From NCBI RefSeq assembly GCF_026745355.1, contig NC_079208.1, positions 55,627,276 to 55,691,275 on the forward strand: a stretch of DNA of 64,000 nt. Reading direction: 5' to 3'. Source of the stretch: Beta vulgaris subsp. vulgaris. Taxonomy: Eukaryota > Streptophyta > Magnoliopsida > Caryophyllales > Amaranthaceae. This document shows positions 53,737 to 64,000 of this stretch, one piece after another (within the stretch, counting starts at the first letter, position 1; each line of letters starts with the position of its first letter). Under the pieces are notes generated by a model that was not told where the DNA came from, did not search any database, and saw nothing but the letters and a program-made list of their open reading frames with translations. Position numbers and translations under genes: made by a program.

Positions 53737-54830
53737 TTATTTAAATGACTTGTTAACTGCTTGCAATAGCTTTAGTATTGTGTTTGGTCTTTCCTTATGT
53801 TGGAGTGTTTGTAATGCTCTAAAGAAACCAAGATCCAACATGTTTAGCTCAGGACTATTTGGTGGCTGCTGCACCAAATGAAAAACAAACCCGTTTTGTC
53901 TACTAGCTAGTATCCGTAGTGGGTTTGATGCAGTTACATGTGGCTTTGCGTTGTCCTGTTGTATGTATATCACCTTGCTCCTGTGTGGTGGACATTATTG
54001 CTGGTAAGATGTGATTAATTAACACATCTCTCCATCTGTCTTGGTGACATTGGTGATTGCTTTTGTCTCTAATCTGCCGACTGGCCTATTATTAGATGAC
54101 CTCTGTGCTGCCACTTCCTCCACAAATGGGAAGATACCAATTTTCCCATCAAAAGCGCATTGACCCAACATGTTGTATGATGGTCTAGCTACTGCAGTTT
54201 CAAACATCACCTTAATTATATGCCTTTTTGATTGGCATGTTCTGCGTGGATTAACTTCATTTGGATGCAAATACAGCCTTTGTGTTTTTTGATGCATGTA
54301 AAACCACTTCTCATCGATGTGGATGAAGTTGAAGAAATCATTGAACATTGGTTGCCCTCCCTCTACTTGTGGTTGTTGTACCATACATAGAATCCAAATG
54401 ACCCTTGAAATCTGATTTTTTGGTGATAATTTTGGACGCATTGGATTACTGTTTGCTTGTATGCTGCCTTTTTTAACTAGTCTGCACACTGTACTTGCAC
54501 AGACACCCAGTTTGTTTGCAAGATCTTTTAAATTGGTTATGTCCCTAAGTGGAATTGAAGTTAACATTTGTTCTGTCAGTGTAAACCGTTTCCTGCCCAC
54601 TACGCCTGCCATTTCTTCTTAACATTGATTTGTGTTCTTCACCAATTTGGTTCTTCATTGTGTTCCAGATTGTACTTGCAGTTTTGCGGACACGTTGAAT
54701 TTCTCAGTAGCTTTAGAGATTGCACCATATGGTAGCTCAGTCCCGTTGGCTTGTGCTAATAAAAGCTCAGCCATTTGTTGCCTCTGTTCATCGCTCAACC
54801 AAGGCCGAGGATGATGCGAATCAAGTACAA
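53737..54830 (-). pseudogene. Mariner transposase (DD39D) with frameshifts
   Basis: The main frame 54612-54019 has a helix-turn-helix (LKDLANKLGVCASTVCRLVKK) and the first catalytic Asp in FNFIHIDEKWFYM. The frame 53973-53737 carries the second Asp in IYIQQDNAKPH and the third in PELNMLDLGFF, with exactly 39 residues between them. An upstream N-terminal piece (LSDEQRQQMAELLLAQANG) lies near 54640-54800 in another frame, and about 60 bases around 53980-54020 are shifted by compensating changes. The catalytic triad is intact, but at least three frame disruptions make the protein inactive as written. The C-terminus appears shortly after the third Asp. Confidence 0.88.
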
Positions 54831-55399
54831 TGACATCTTAATTTGTGATATCTACCATTTAATGCACCTGAGGCCAAAAAAAAAACCCACCCCACCCCCC
54901 TTTGTGAAAAATTTAATGCGTTAAGTGATAAACAGAGGCAATAAATGGAGAAGAAGGAAGAGAGAAGATAAGTTGTTGGGTGGAATTATGGCTGTTAAAT
55001 GGATCCTTTAAGTGGGGAAGTTGAAGTGTAAAAAAGTTTGAATTTTTTTCCCTCCAAATTCTGAAATTGTAAAGGTAGTTTTTGTTTAGATATTGGAGGG
55101 AACTTGAAATTTCCCTCAAAAATTAGACATGTAACCCGCCAACATTAATGTAAAAGAGTTGATTACTTTTTCCCCAAAACTATCCCATGTGCTGATTATT
55201 TCTCTCTCCTCCATAATTTTTTATTATTCTTTTGTACTTGTCTCTTTCTACTTTTCAGAATTTTTAGCCCCTCTCTCCTACTTTTCACCTTTTGCCTTGG
55301 TTCTAATGAAAAGCAAAGTGGAACAATTAAAAAGAAACGCAGGTAGTATACTATTTATATACTTGCCTATAGACAATTTTCACCACTAATATATCTAAT

Positions 55400-56035
55400 A
55401 GTCTTATTAATAGTAATATAAATAATAAAATAATAGACAATAATACAAGTAAAATACTATATATTGTGGTACTTTAATTAAAAATTTTAATAATAATATA
55501 ATCAGCTGATAGTAATATAAATAATAAAATAATAGACAATAATACAAATATTTAATAAAATAATAGAAAATAATACAAATATTTAATAAAATAATAGACA
55601 ATAATACAAGTATAATACGATATAATTATTATGGTACTTTAATTAAAATTTCAATAATAACATACTACCTCCGTTTTCTAAAGATCCTTCTTGTTACTAT
55701 TACTACATATACCAATGAGAATTAAGTTGTGTAGGGTGTGGAGTGGGTAAAGTAGGAGAGAGAAAGGAATTAAGATAAATAAACAAATAAAAAGGGGTTA
55801 AAGTAGGAGAGAGAAAAATAGTAAAATTGAATTAATAATGTAATGGTGGACCATATGATAAGGATATGAGAGGGTAAAAATGGAAAAAAAATTCCAAATA
55901 AGGAATAAAGTAAAAGAGGGAAGATCTTTTGGAAACGCACTTAAACGGAAAGAGGGAAGATCTTTAGGAAACGGAAGGAGTAATCAGCTAATAGTAATAT
56001 GAATAATAAAATAATAGACAATAATACAAATGTTT
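55400..56035. repeat. AT-rich direct repeats interrupted by a MITE
   Basis: AGTAATATAAATAATAAAAT followed by AATAGACAATAATACAA occurs near 55408, 55511 and 55991, with a further partial copy near 55585. The last copy follows the Stowaway MITE at 55665-55980. It may be a degenerate minisatellite. Confidence 0.7.
55665..55980. mobile_element. Stowaway MITE (316 bp)
   Basis: TA at 55663-55664 and 55981-55982. The arms CTACCTCCGTTTTCTAAAG and CTTTAGGAAACGGAAGGAG are inverted repeats, extended by ATCCTTC and GAAGAT. Its first 12 bases, CTACCTCCGTTT, are identical to the mariner element's left end 3 kb away. Confidence 0.92.
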
Positions 56036-57695
56036 ATTGATCATTGACTATGAGCATGTTCGAAAACTTCTTAATACTTAATAATATTTATGTAAATTAT
56101 TAAGTGTCCCACATCGATTCCAAAGACAAGCAACATCCTTATTTTGCCCATACTTATTGTTTTCCATGTGCCCATGTCTAGCTTTTCTTGATGAAGGCTA
56201 TTTATATTTGACAACATTTGACAATTTATAGCCTACACAAATTTTATAACTTCTAACAAATAACTTAAACACTATCTACTTATCATGCAATATAAAACTA
56301 TTACGATCCACTAAGGTAGTTGGAAAGTTTGTTTTAGAATGGGTGGTGGGGTTATTTTACAAACTGAAGTAGTTTACAAATCCTCCAGGCCAAGGCTCGT
56401 AGCCGGATGATTTTGCTTTTTAACTTCCATATGTCCTACATCGAAAGAATAACAAGTGTATTGAAAATTCAGCATTATAAATGTGGGTGTATCTACAAAT
56501 GTTTAGATGGTTTTAGATGATGGGTCTAGCTTAGTTGCTGGGACTGACTCTTTAGCATCTAAATCTTTATGAATAAAGTATTTGAGTTGACAAGATGAAG
56601 TTGGGCCGTAAAATTTTAAAGCCTGATTTTCTAAGTTCAACCAAGTCAGTGTCGAGCCGAGCCTTGAACGAGCTCGAGCCGAACACATGCAAAGAAACCA
56701 AAAAATTGCAATAAAGAGCCAAAATTTCTACTACTACTTATACGGCTATTTATCCCAATTATTGCAAATATCCAAACAAATTGCTCCTTTTTAAGAATTA
56801 ATAAGACACGAGCCCGAGCCGAGCTCCGTTTTTGAGGCTCGACGAGCCTCGAGCTCGAGCTCGAGCCAAGCCTTGTTTTCGAAACTCGAGCTCAAGTCGA
56901 GCCTAACACTATTCGGGCTCGGCTCGGCTCGGCTCATTTCCACCCCTAGTTGGAACCTCTTTTGTGAAATTTTCCTTTTTCGTTTTACCCAATTGCTTTT
57001 GGGAAGAAACCAAGTAGTAAGTGTTGATGGTGAACCATAAGAGTCACATTTGTTGTGAGAGGAAAAGTGAATCAAAAGAACAAAAAATACAACTCCAAAG
57101 AAAAGTAGAAAGAAAAAAAAAAGCACTTGTAGTAATATTGTGTTTATATTTATTACTGCATTAAAATGAATAATTATTTTTAAATAGAGGAAGTAAATGC
57201 TAAATTATGTTTTAAATATTTGTTCAAACAAATTCATTAAGATCTCGAGTCGAGTTTGACATGCTTTAGAGACAAGCTTGATTCATTGCCACACACCAAA
57301 GTCTTTCTGTTTAGCACACTTATTCTGTTTACACAGATTTATTCTAGCATACAACAATCCCTATTCCCTGGTGAAATGTAAACATAATAATATGTGCTTT
57401 TTTTATGAGATTAACTAACAAAAAAAGATTCTTCCAGCAAATTATGTAAAAGAAAAGAAAGAAAGCATGACAGAAACAAGGAATTTCCTTTCCCTCAAAA
57501 CATAGATCACCTTCTTGTCTTCATGAAACATGGAATAATCCAAATTGAAAGCAAATAAACATAGAAGAATCTCTTCAATACACACAATGACACAAATCTA
57601 TATATATCTTAAGTTCTATCAGATGATATGCAATCACAATCACCACATTATTCTTGTAATTACCATAGCAACATCATTATCAACATATACAAGTT
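56036..57695. other. Spacer before the second RTM2-like gene
   Basis: No coding region was recognised. At 56640-56948 lies GAGCTCGAGCCGAGCC-rich sequence ending CACCCCTA, which matches the right arm and terminus of the hAT-like MITEs at 6343 and 25607; its left end was not located. Two CCCACATCGA or CCTACATCGA words (56109 and 56440) recall ends of small LTR elements but no pair of LTRs could be shown. Confidence 0.5.
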
Positions 57696-58873
57696 ATGAT
57701 GATGGCCAACACTTCTGAACGCAACTATGAAGATTTTGCTCCTATTTCTGACTTTATATCAGAAAAAGAATGTGACACCTTGCTTCTTTATCTCCCAGGT
57801 ATCTTTTTTTTCTTTGTTTTTTCTTACAACCTCCTTGAAAGTAAATTCGGATTTTAAATAAATGGGTCGGGTTAGTGTTTAGTTTCATGATGGTTTTAGG
57901 ATTGCGATGATAAAAAAGTAAGTAAAATCGGACACAAGATTGCACACTAAGCTATATAGGTGGGTTGCGCGTCAAACCAATTAAGTTGGTGCCATGATGG
58001 GTTAGAAGAACATTTCTGGTGGTTAAAAGCTTGACTCAAGACTAACCCACTAGGTGGACCGCCAGCTTGTGCCTGGGCCTAACCCATGTGACCTGAACCA
58101 AGTGAACTTAGTCAATCTAGTCTAATGATCACATTGGGTGAAATGTGGGTAGTTCTGATTCATGTTGTGTCGAGTTCTTACAGACCTTTATGCATGCCTA
58201 ATGTTAAAAACGCTCATCCGATAAAACTACATAAGCAGGTTTCAGGAAGGAGCAACTGAAGGTTCAATTAACCACATCACGTATCCTAAGGATAAGTGGA
58301 GAACGCCCGATTGGGGACAAAAAATGGAAGCGTTTTCTCAAGGAATTCCCGGTACCATCAAACATTGATATGAAAGATATGACTGCCAAGTATGAGGGAG
58401 GTATACTCTACATCAGGCAACCAAAGTTAATCACTCCGGCAGCAACTGAACAACATGACCATGTACAAACAGCTGCAGAAGCACCCGCACCAGCAGTAGA
58501 GCCTGTTGATCAAGCGAAAAATACTGCAGAACCTCCTGCGCCACAGCTTGAACAAGAAGCTCCTTCGGAGGAAAAGGTGGAGAAGAAAGAAGAGAGGGAG
58601 GAGGATGCAGTGCATAGAGTACAGAAAGATGAGATTTCTGAGGAGAAGAACAAGGATAGAAAAGAAAAACACGTGTTAGATGAGACACGTAAACAGGTAC
58701 TAGGAGGTGGAAGTGAGCTTTTTAAGGAGCTAAGGAAGCCAGAAAATCTGAAGAGAGTTGCTGTTTATGTTACTTTGCTGCTGATTCTTGGCTACCACAT
58801 CACCAAGATGTTCAGATCCTTCACCAAGGTTGATGAGCAAAGTATTATGGAATATGATCATCAAGAATTTTAA
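57696..58873 (+). CDS. RTM2-like small heat-shock-domain membrane protein, copy B
   Basis: Two exons, 57696-57798 and 58239-58873, give 245 codons. Exon 1 is 103 bases, exactly as in copy A, and the intron has the same phase after the Gly codon of LPG. The HSP20-type domain (LLLYLPGFRKEQLKVQL, ILRISGERPI, KYEGGILYIRQP) is close to copy A. The linker is quite different: Ala/Pro/Glu-rich then strongly charged (EEKVEKKEEREEDAVHRVQK), with no PQP repeats. A membrane segment VAVYVTLLLILGYHI precedes a 25-residue tail. The start has three consecutive Met codons; the first is listed. It is a tandem paralogue of copy A; the function is inferred only from the family. Confidence 0.9.
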
Positions 58874-59554
58874 TCTTGTAAAGCTCATAAAGAGAGATGC
58901 AGCAGGAATGAAATAATTGTAAATGAGCATAAGAAGTTAAATAGTTCTGAAAAAACCATTTCCTGACATGTATATCAGGCTTGCTTTTAAATGTTATCAC
59001 AAATATTTGTTACCCAACTATGCAGTTTCAACTTTCAAGCAATAAAGAGAATATCTGCTATGTTTTTCTTGGTCTTGAAAGCTTATCTTCCTAGGTAAAT
59101 ACTTAACCAAAACTCTTGTCTGCGACCTCAAACAAGAGAACGTATATACGGTGCACTCAGGAGACCCAGGGGACAGGATGGTGAACCGTGAACCTGGTCC
59201 AGCACGTGCATTGGTGCACAAACACTGAAACACTCGCGCATATAATTCATGCACTAGACCATGAGAACCTACTTGGATACTCTTTTGTGCACCAAATAAT
59301 GTGCCCAAACCTGGCACTTTTTTGACCCAAAAACAGAATTGGTAAAGATTCGTAGATAATAAAAGCAAGTAGTTTGAAACAGTAGAAAGCTAGATCAGAT
59401 AGAAACTTAACCCAGGTATATGGTTCACACAATTTGGTCCTTCATCTTAAGTTACAAACAAGTTTTGTCTCTTTTTTTGAATCAGCTGTTTATTGAGTTA
59501 AGGCTTTGTAACTGATTTTCAGACACAAATAAGTTGATTAATCAAGTTAACACA
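58874..59554. other. Convergent 3' flanks of RTM2-like copy B and the dsRBD gene
   Basis: 680 bases between two genes that face each other. It probably holds both 3' UTRs. The open frame at 59018-59368 has no recognisable similarity. Confidence 0.35.
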
Positions 59555-62132
59555 TTATTTGCTTTTCTCATTTGGGAAATCCAGGCTGACAACAACCCAC
59601 TTGCTCTCACTAAGTTGCAGCACAGTTGATCCCTTGGGAAGATTACTTACGTCTGGTATATAGGTATAAACTCTGACCCGGTTGCAAATTAAGAAACTTC
59701 TTGCTTCAGGATCTTTCTGCTTCTTCGAATCCACCAATTTCTCAGCTGAAGTATTCACTAGTTTTCCTTCACCTGACAATTTAAAATTTTCTTAATTTCA
59801 CCTAATGATTAGTACTTTTAATTCGTTTAGGTACAATGCCCTTCCATTAAACAAGTTAAAAAGCATATCAATAACTTAAAATCATGATCAATACCACTGG
59901 CAATTTCTAGTTTTTGGTTTTGAAATTTATAAAGGCATATGATACAATAATCATGATTATTTTGAAAAATTTGACAACAAAAATGATAACAAATAGGCCA
60001 TAATAAACTATACTTTGTGTACATTCGTATTCTACTAGCTTCACGTATTGCAACATTAATTTTTCATGATCTCCAACATGCATTATCTTTAATTACACAT
60101 ACATGAACTATGTACTCTAGTAGATAATGTGCCAAATTATGTAAAACTCGACCAATATAGAGGTAGTATATACAATAAGCTTAGTCACTCAAATCATACA
60201 AAAATCAACTTTGTAAATGGATAAATTTTATATGACAACTTTGGATAATTAAACCTATCATATACAAGTTTTTGTGTTAACCAAGTCACATTAGATGGTT
60301 AGTTTTTACTAATACATAGGCTCACATGAGAAGAAGCATTGAAACATGGACAAAATTCATATAAACATAGTATATATACTACTAAACAGACAATGGAAAA
60401 ACAACACACTTTCTCCTGGATGATTAAACAAAAAAAATTGCTCAGATGAAAAAATAAACAATTTTGCTTTCCTAGTTCATAAGAAAACTAATGAATAGTT
60501 CAAAGGGACTTTACCTTTGAGAGAAGAATCATCCACTCCAGTAGGATCAGTCCATCCAATCTTTTTCGATTTGGAAGCCCCTCCTCCTTGAGCTAACTTG
60601 GGTCCAAAATCCTATCAAAGGTGCCAAATCAACGTGACAATCAATTTCGGACAGATACAATATACAGTTATATGTTTACTACCTCAACCAGCTTTTTAAT
60701 TTGTATATTACTCGTTTAAATTCAACTATCAACATGACTATTAATTTCGGACTTGTATAATATACGAGTTACTATATGATTGATTGTTCTACTGTAACCT
60801 GTGGATATTCTTCAAGTGACAATGAAGTCAGATTGAGTTTAGCATCTTCAATCTCTATTTCCTCTGAATTAGCAATAGAATTCGAGTTCTTATGCTCCTC
60901 TTGCTTCTCCTTCAGCTTTGGAAGTTTCTTGGTCACAGCTTATTAAGTAACACAAATAGTCAGATAACATGAAGTTAATTCAGACTTCAGAAGTACACCA
61001 AAGACAGAACAGAAGTTTCTCACCTTCTCTGATTTCAACAGGAATTATAGTCTTACTCTTACTGGTTTCCTTCATCTTTAATCCATCTTTGGGTGTATCA
61101 CATTCACAGCCTAATGCAAAAATAATTTGAATTTGTAAGATCATAAAATGCATTTAGAGTAGGCTGAGTTGCATGGAAACAGAAACACAGATACGCAAAA
61201 AGTAAAATAACAGAACAATAACTGTTATTAGAAATATGATATTGTTTAGTTCATTATTAACAAATATAAGCCATTTTATGATATAACCTTCAAATTTCAC
61301 CCATTACTGTTACCCAAAGTTTTAAAATCTAATTAACTTGCAATAAGAAGCTTACAATCCCCTTAACTTAAACAGAAGATTTCAGAAAGATGCATAATTT
61401 TGTTAAACATATTCATCTAGTTTTATGAGAATTTACAACTTCATGGTTGATACACAAAAGAATACAAAGTGAGAGTTAAACTTTCTAATCAGGATTAACG
61501 AGGTTTCACTTCAAGACTACTATAAAAATGGATGCGAATGTCAGAGTTCAATCAGAAAATGACTTACAATACGAGCTTATATGAGATAAAATACACACCA
61601 CACTAAAGAAATTTACTATTTTTCAGAAGAAGTGGTCTGTTTTTTTTTTTTGAAGTTACTACTATTTCAAAGAAAATATTTCCTCCTTAGTTTCCTTGTG
61701 TTTTTCGAGTTTGCAAGTTTCAGAAATGGGAAATGTAAACGTGACTTTCGTAGTTTCATTCATCAAATAATTAGAATTCAAACACGTACAAAACTACAAA
61801 GTTAAACTCAGAAACAACAGTAAATTTCTTTTTAACTGATAGGACAGAAATAAGAGTAAAGTTGAGCAAGTTTGATTAATACCTGGAGATGAGCTAGTAT
61901 TTACCAAGCGAGCAGAAGACAAAGAGATGAAATGCATCAAGGCAACCTCAGCAGCTTTATTTTGAGCTTCTTTCATGGATTTGCAGGAAGTAGGCGAATT
62001 AAAGGCGGCATCATTGATGAACACTGAAGCTGTGAACCTTGGACTATGATCAGGACCATACTTGATAGCTGTATACTTTGGATGTGACCATGATTTCACA
62101 TCACACATCTCTTGTAACTTTGTTTTATACAT
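59555..62132 (-). CDS. Protein with a single double-stranded-RNA-binding domain (DRB family-like)
   Basis: Five exons in gene order: 61883-62132, 61024-61110, 60799-60938, 60515-60611 and 59555-59772, giving 263 codons. A dsRBD fills residues 1-72: YKTKLQEMCDVKSWSHPKYT, then FTASVFINDAAFNSPTSCKS and KEAQNKAAEVALMHF, with the usual KxAxxxAA helix. The rest is charged and low in conservation (KKLPKLKEKQEE, LNLTSLSLEEYP) and includes KKIGWTDPTG; it ends with RVYTYIPDVSNLP and SKWVVVSLDFP. No second dsRBD, RNase III or other catalytic domain is visible. Plant DRB proteins assist Dicer-like enzymes or sequester dsRNA; a one-domain form recalls the DRB7 or DRB4 groups, but assignment is uncertain. 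Exons 2-5 were found by splice phase. Confidence 0.82.
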
Positions 62133-63141
62133 GTTTTTTTTTTTCTTTCAACTATATATCTGTGTCTTTCAGTGTGATTTTAGGGACTGAAAAGAGCAGA
62201 AATGGGTTGAGAGACTCTAAAACACTTTATATTATTTGGTTTTGAAGGTGAAAGCAGAAGAAAATGCTTCTTGTGTGTTTGTACTAGTACTAATTGCCAG
62301 CTATAATATGCTTGATAAAATTGCTACACATATCCATGATTGTCAGATTTTTTTTTTCTTACATTTTCTTAAACTTATTGAGATAGTTTCCACACAAGTC
62401 ACAACAAACTGATTAATTGCTTCCATAGTTCTATATAGTTATAATTCGAGAAGCAACTTAGAGCAGTTGCCTAATTTGTTTCCAACCAGGACGCCAAGGT
62501 TTGATTCTCCTTACACCCCCAAGGGCAAGTACTTAATCTTTTTTTTTTATGTTTTGAGGGGAATCCACCACGGGATTATTTTGATATATCAGAACGAGCA
62601 CAATCAACTACGGCTTATATTTCCTAGAGATCGGCTTGACCAAGGCCATGTTTGGGCAGCCTTTTCCCATAACCACGATAGGCCCAAATAAAACTAATAT
62701 AGTCTTTTACCCTGCTTGGCATGATAAAGCCCAGCACAATTTTACTTAGCCCAACCTTGGTCATATCAACTCAACTCTACTATTTAATGATATCTTAATG
62801 ACAATAAATTGATATTCTCAATTTTTATAGTTAATGAGATTATCCATACCTTAAAGGTAGTATTAGTTACAACAAAAGACAAAATTTAACACACAAGGGA
62901 TTAGAACAAGGAGCATTTATTTACAACTGAAATAGTAATATTTTCATTCCATATATTTGAAGAGCTCACATTGTGCCCTCAAGTGAAAAAACATGAAAGA
63001 AATGACAGATGAAAAGAAAACAAGAATAGGATTACATAAACAGCCTGCATTTGAAAGACAAACTTATATTAAAGTTGTTACTATATAAACACTTTTCTTC
63101 CGCTCTCATTTTATTTTCTCAAATTTTGTGACGATGTTGAC
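62133..63141. other. Spacer between the dsRBD gene and methionine synthase
   Basis: It would contain the dsRBD gene promoter (minus strand, from 62133 rightward) and the methionine synthase 3' UTR. The only structure noticed is the SINE-like stretch listed separately. Confidence 0.35.
62456..62700 (+). mobile_element. Possible SINE
   Basis: A tRNA-like pair of words, TAGAGCAGTTGCC (A-box-like) and GGTTTGATTCTCC (B-box-like), lies about 33 bases apart near 62458-62507. It is followed by CCCCCAAGGGCAAG and a non-coding body ending CCCAAATAAAACT. No target duplication could be shown, so the limits are approximate. Confidence 0.4.
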
Positions 63142-64000
63142 TCATTTAGAGCTCGCAAGCTGGGTGCGAACAGCCTTAGCGGCAGCAACCATGTTGGTAA
63201 GGGCCGGCCTGACTTCACCATACTTCCGTGTCTTCAGACCACAGTCAGGGTTAACCCAAAGGACATGGGATTCAAGGACTGCAAGCATCTTAGTGACGCG
63301 GTCCACAATTTCATCTGTGGACGGGATTCTGGGGGAGTGGATATCATAGACACCTGGGCCAATACCCGCACCATACTTGACACCCTCACGAAAGACTGAA
63401 AGGAGTTTCTCATCTGATCTTGAGTTCTCAATGGTAATCACATCAGCATCCATGTTAATAATCGAGTGGATGATGTCGTTGAAGTTAGAGTAACACATAT
63501 GGGTGTGAATCTGCCAGACCAATTCAAATAAAAGTTGTTTTGATTATACACTCGGGAGCATGACGTGTAAATTGTAATATGCTCCCACTTAATATTCTTT
63601 ATAATTATCACAAAACTATATTCTTTTAATGTGCTTTCTTTTAGTGTAATATGTATATTCTTTTATGAATGGAAATATTTGTTTTGAAAAGTATATTTCT
63701 TTACTTTGAACTGTAGTATGTGCTTAGCTTCTGGGCATCACGCACATCATATTACTTCGTGTAGGATCTAATAAGCAGATAATAGTTTCCAAAGTAAAGA
63801 GTGAGAACCTGAGATGTATCTTGAACCCCGCAGTTGGTTATCCGGAACGAGTGCACGGCCCAATCCAAGTAGAAAGGCTGCTCGGACTTCCTCAAAGGCA
63901 AACCCTCTCTCAATGCGGCTTCATCAATTTGGATGACAGTGATGCCAGCCTTCTCAAGATCCTCAACCTCATCCTTGATGGCCAAAGCAATCTGATAGCA
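63142..64000 (-). CDS. METE: Cobalamin-independent methionine synthase, C-terminal part (runs off the right edge)
   Basis: The last two exons are 63809 to beyond 64000, and 63142-63510 (stop at 63142). The protein reads [20 protein letters not shown], then after the join [29 protein letters not shown] and [18 protein letters not shown]. The zinc ligands of the MetE family are all visible in this half: His and Cys of THMCYS, Glu of IENSRS and Cys of NPDCGL. The enzyme transfers a methyl group from 5-methyltetrahydropteroyltriglutamate to homocysteine, making methionine, in cytosol or plastid. The C-terminal end QLASSK shows no targeting signal. The N-terminal half is outside the window, so the compartment cannot be judged. 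Confidence 0.96.

Larger units (their letters stand above)
52608..55346 (-). mobile_element. Mariner-like transposon, full length (2.74 kb)
   Basis: TA duplications lie at 52606-52607 and 55347-55348. The ends CTACCTCCGTTTCTTTTTAA and TTAAAAAGAAACGCAGGTAG are inverted repeats of at least 27 bases with one or two mismatches, continuing with TTGTTAC and GGAACAA. Inside, on the minus strand, is a DD39D transposase remnant. The size, TA target and ends match plant mariner elements, the source family of Stowaway MITEs. Regions 52700-53730 and 54840-55320 are non-coding arms; the left arm has repeated CTCTCTCTCCTCCAAGTTCTT blocks. Confidence 0.92.

Noticed and set aside
56105..56460. Small LTR (TRIM) element suggested by CCCACATCGA and CCTACATCGA words
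   Set aside because: The flanking sequences do not align as a pair of LTRs and no primer-binding site or duplication is seen.
59018..59368. A 116-residue frame on the minus strand between two convergent genes
   Set aside because: No recognisable domain, and the position is that of 3' UTRs.

Overview
This is a plant nuclear window, almost certainly from a eudicot. The genes have many short, AT-rich, mostly GT-AG introns, and the encoded proteins are plant types: a plant aldehyde oxidase, a plant GH3 exoglucanase, GCP6, RTM2-like small heat-shock-domain proteins and cobalamin-independent methionine synthase. The spaces between genes are filled with plant transposon families. I cannot fix the genus from the sequence alone.

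Gene layout, left to right: the 3' end of a cohesin SMC3 gene (+, 589-4183); a complete 8-exon GH3 beta-glucosidase/exoglucanase gene (-, 7281-11870); a complete 10-exon aldehyde oxidase gene (-, 16185-24728); a complete 14-exon GCP6 gamma-tubulin complex gene (+, 36481-48050); two RTM2-like genes in the same orientation (+, 50587-52002 and 57696-58873); a 5-exon gene with one dsRNA-binding domain (-, 59555-62132); and the 3' end of methionine synthase (-, 63142 to beyond the window). Exon joins were worked out by eye from splice sites, reading phase and family conservation. Every complete gene gives an open frame with no remainder (628, 1367, 1213, 226, 245 and 263 codons). The genes serve unrelated housekeeping roles and do not form a cluster; the only related neighbours are the two RTM2-like paralogues.

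The rest is transposon-derived, often with boundaries readable to the base. There is a nearly intact-looking but frameshifted mariner element (52608-55346) with Stowaway-type ends, and at least five Stowaway MITEs that share those ends. A degenerate Ty1/copia element (29765-35584) sits inside a tRNA-derived SINE. A hAT-like MITE sits inside another SINE (25438-26167). There is a third SINE (13334-13534). Three 5'-truncated LINE inserts have 15-17 bp target duplications and poly-A tails (14339, 27889, 28947). Other elements include a CTA-flanked inverted-repeat element packed with CTGAA arrays (26724-27805), GAGCTCGAGCC-rich MITEs, and an element with tandemly repeated termini (5176-5864). I saw no tRNA or rRNA gene, CRISPR array or bacterial-type system.

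I did not find a convincing new multi-gene system. The most useful observations are the nested insertions with double target duplications, the mariner/Stowaway end match, two GC-AG introns, the TCGCGA palindrome cluster in the copia LTRs, and the RTM2-like pair with diverged linkers.
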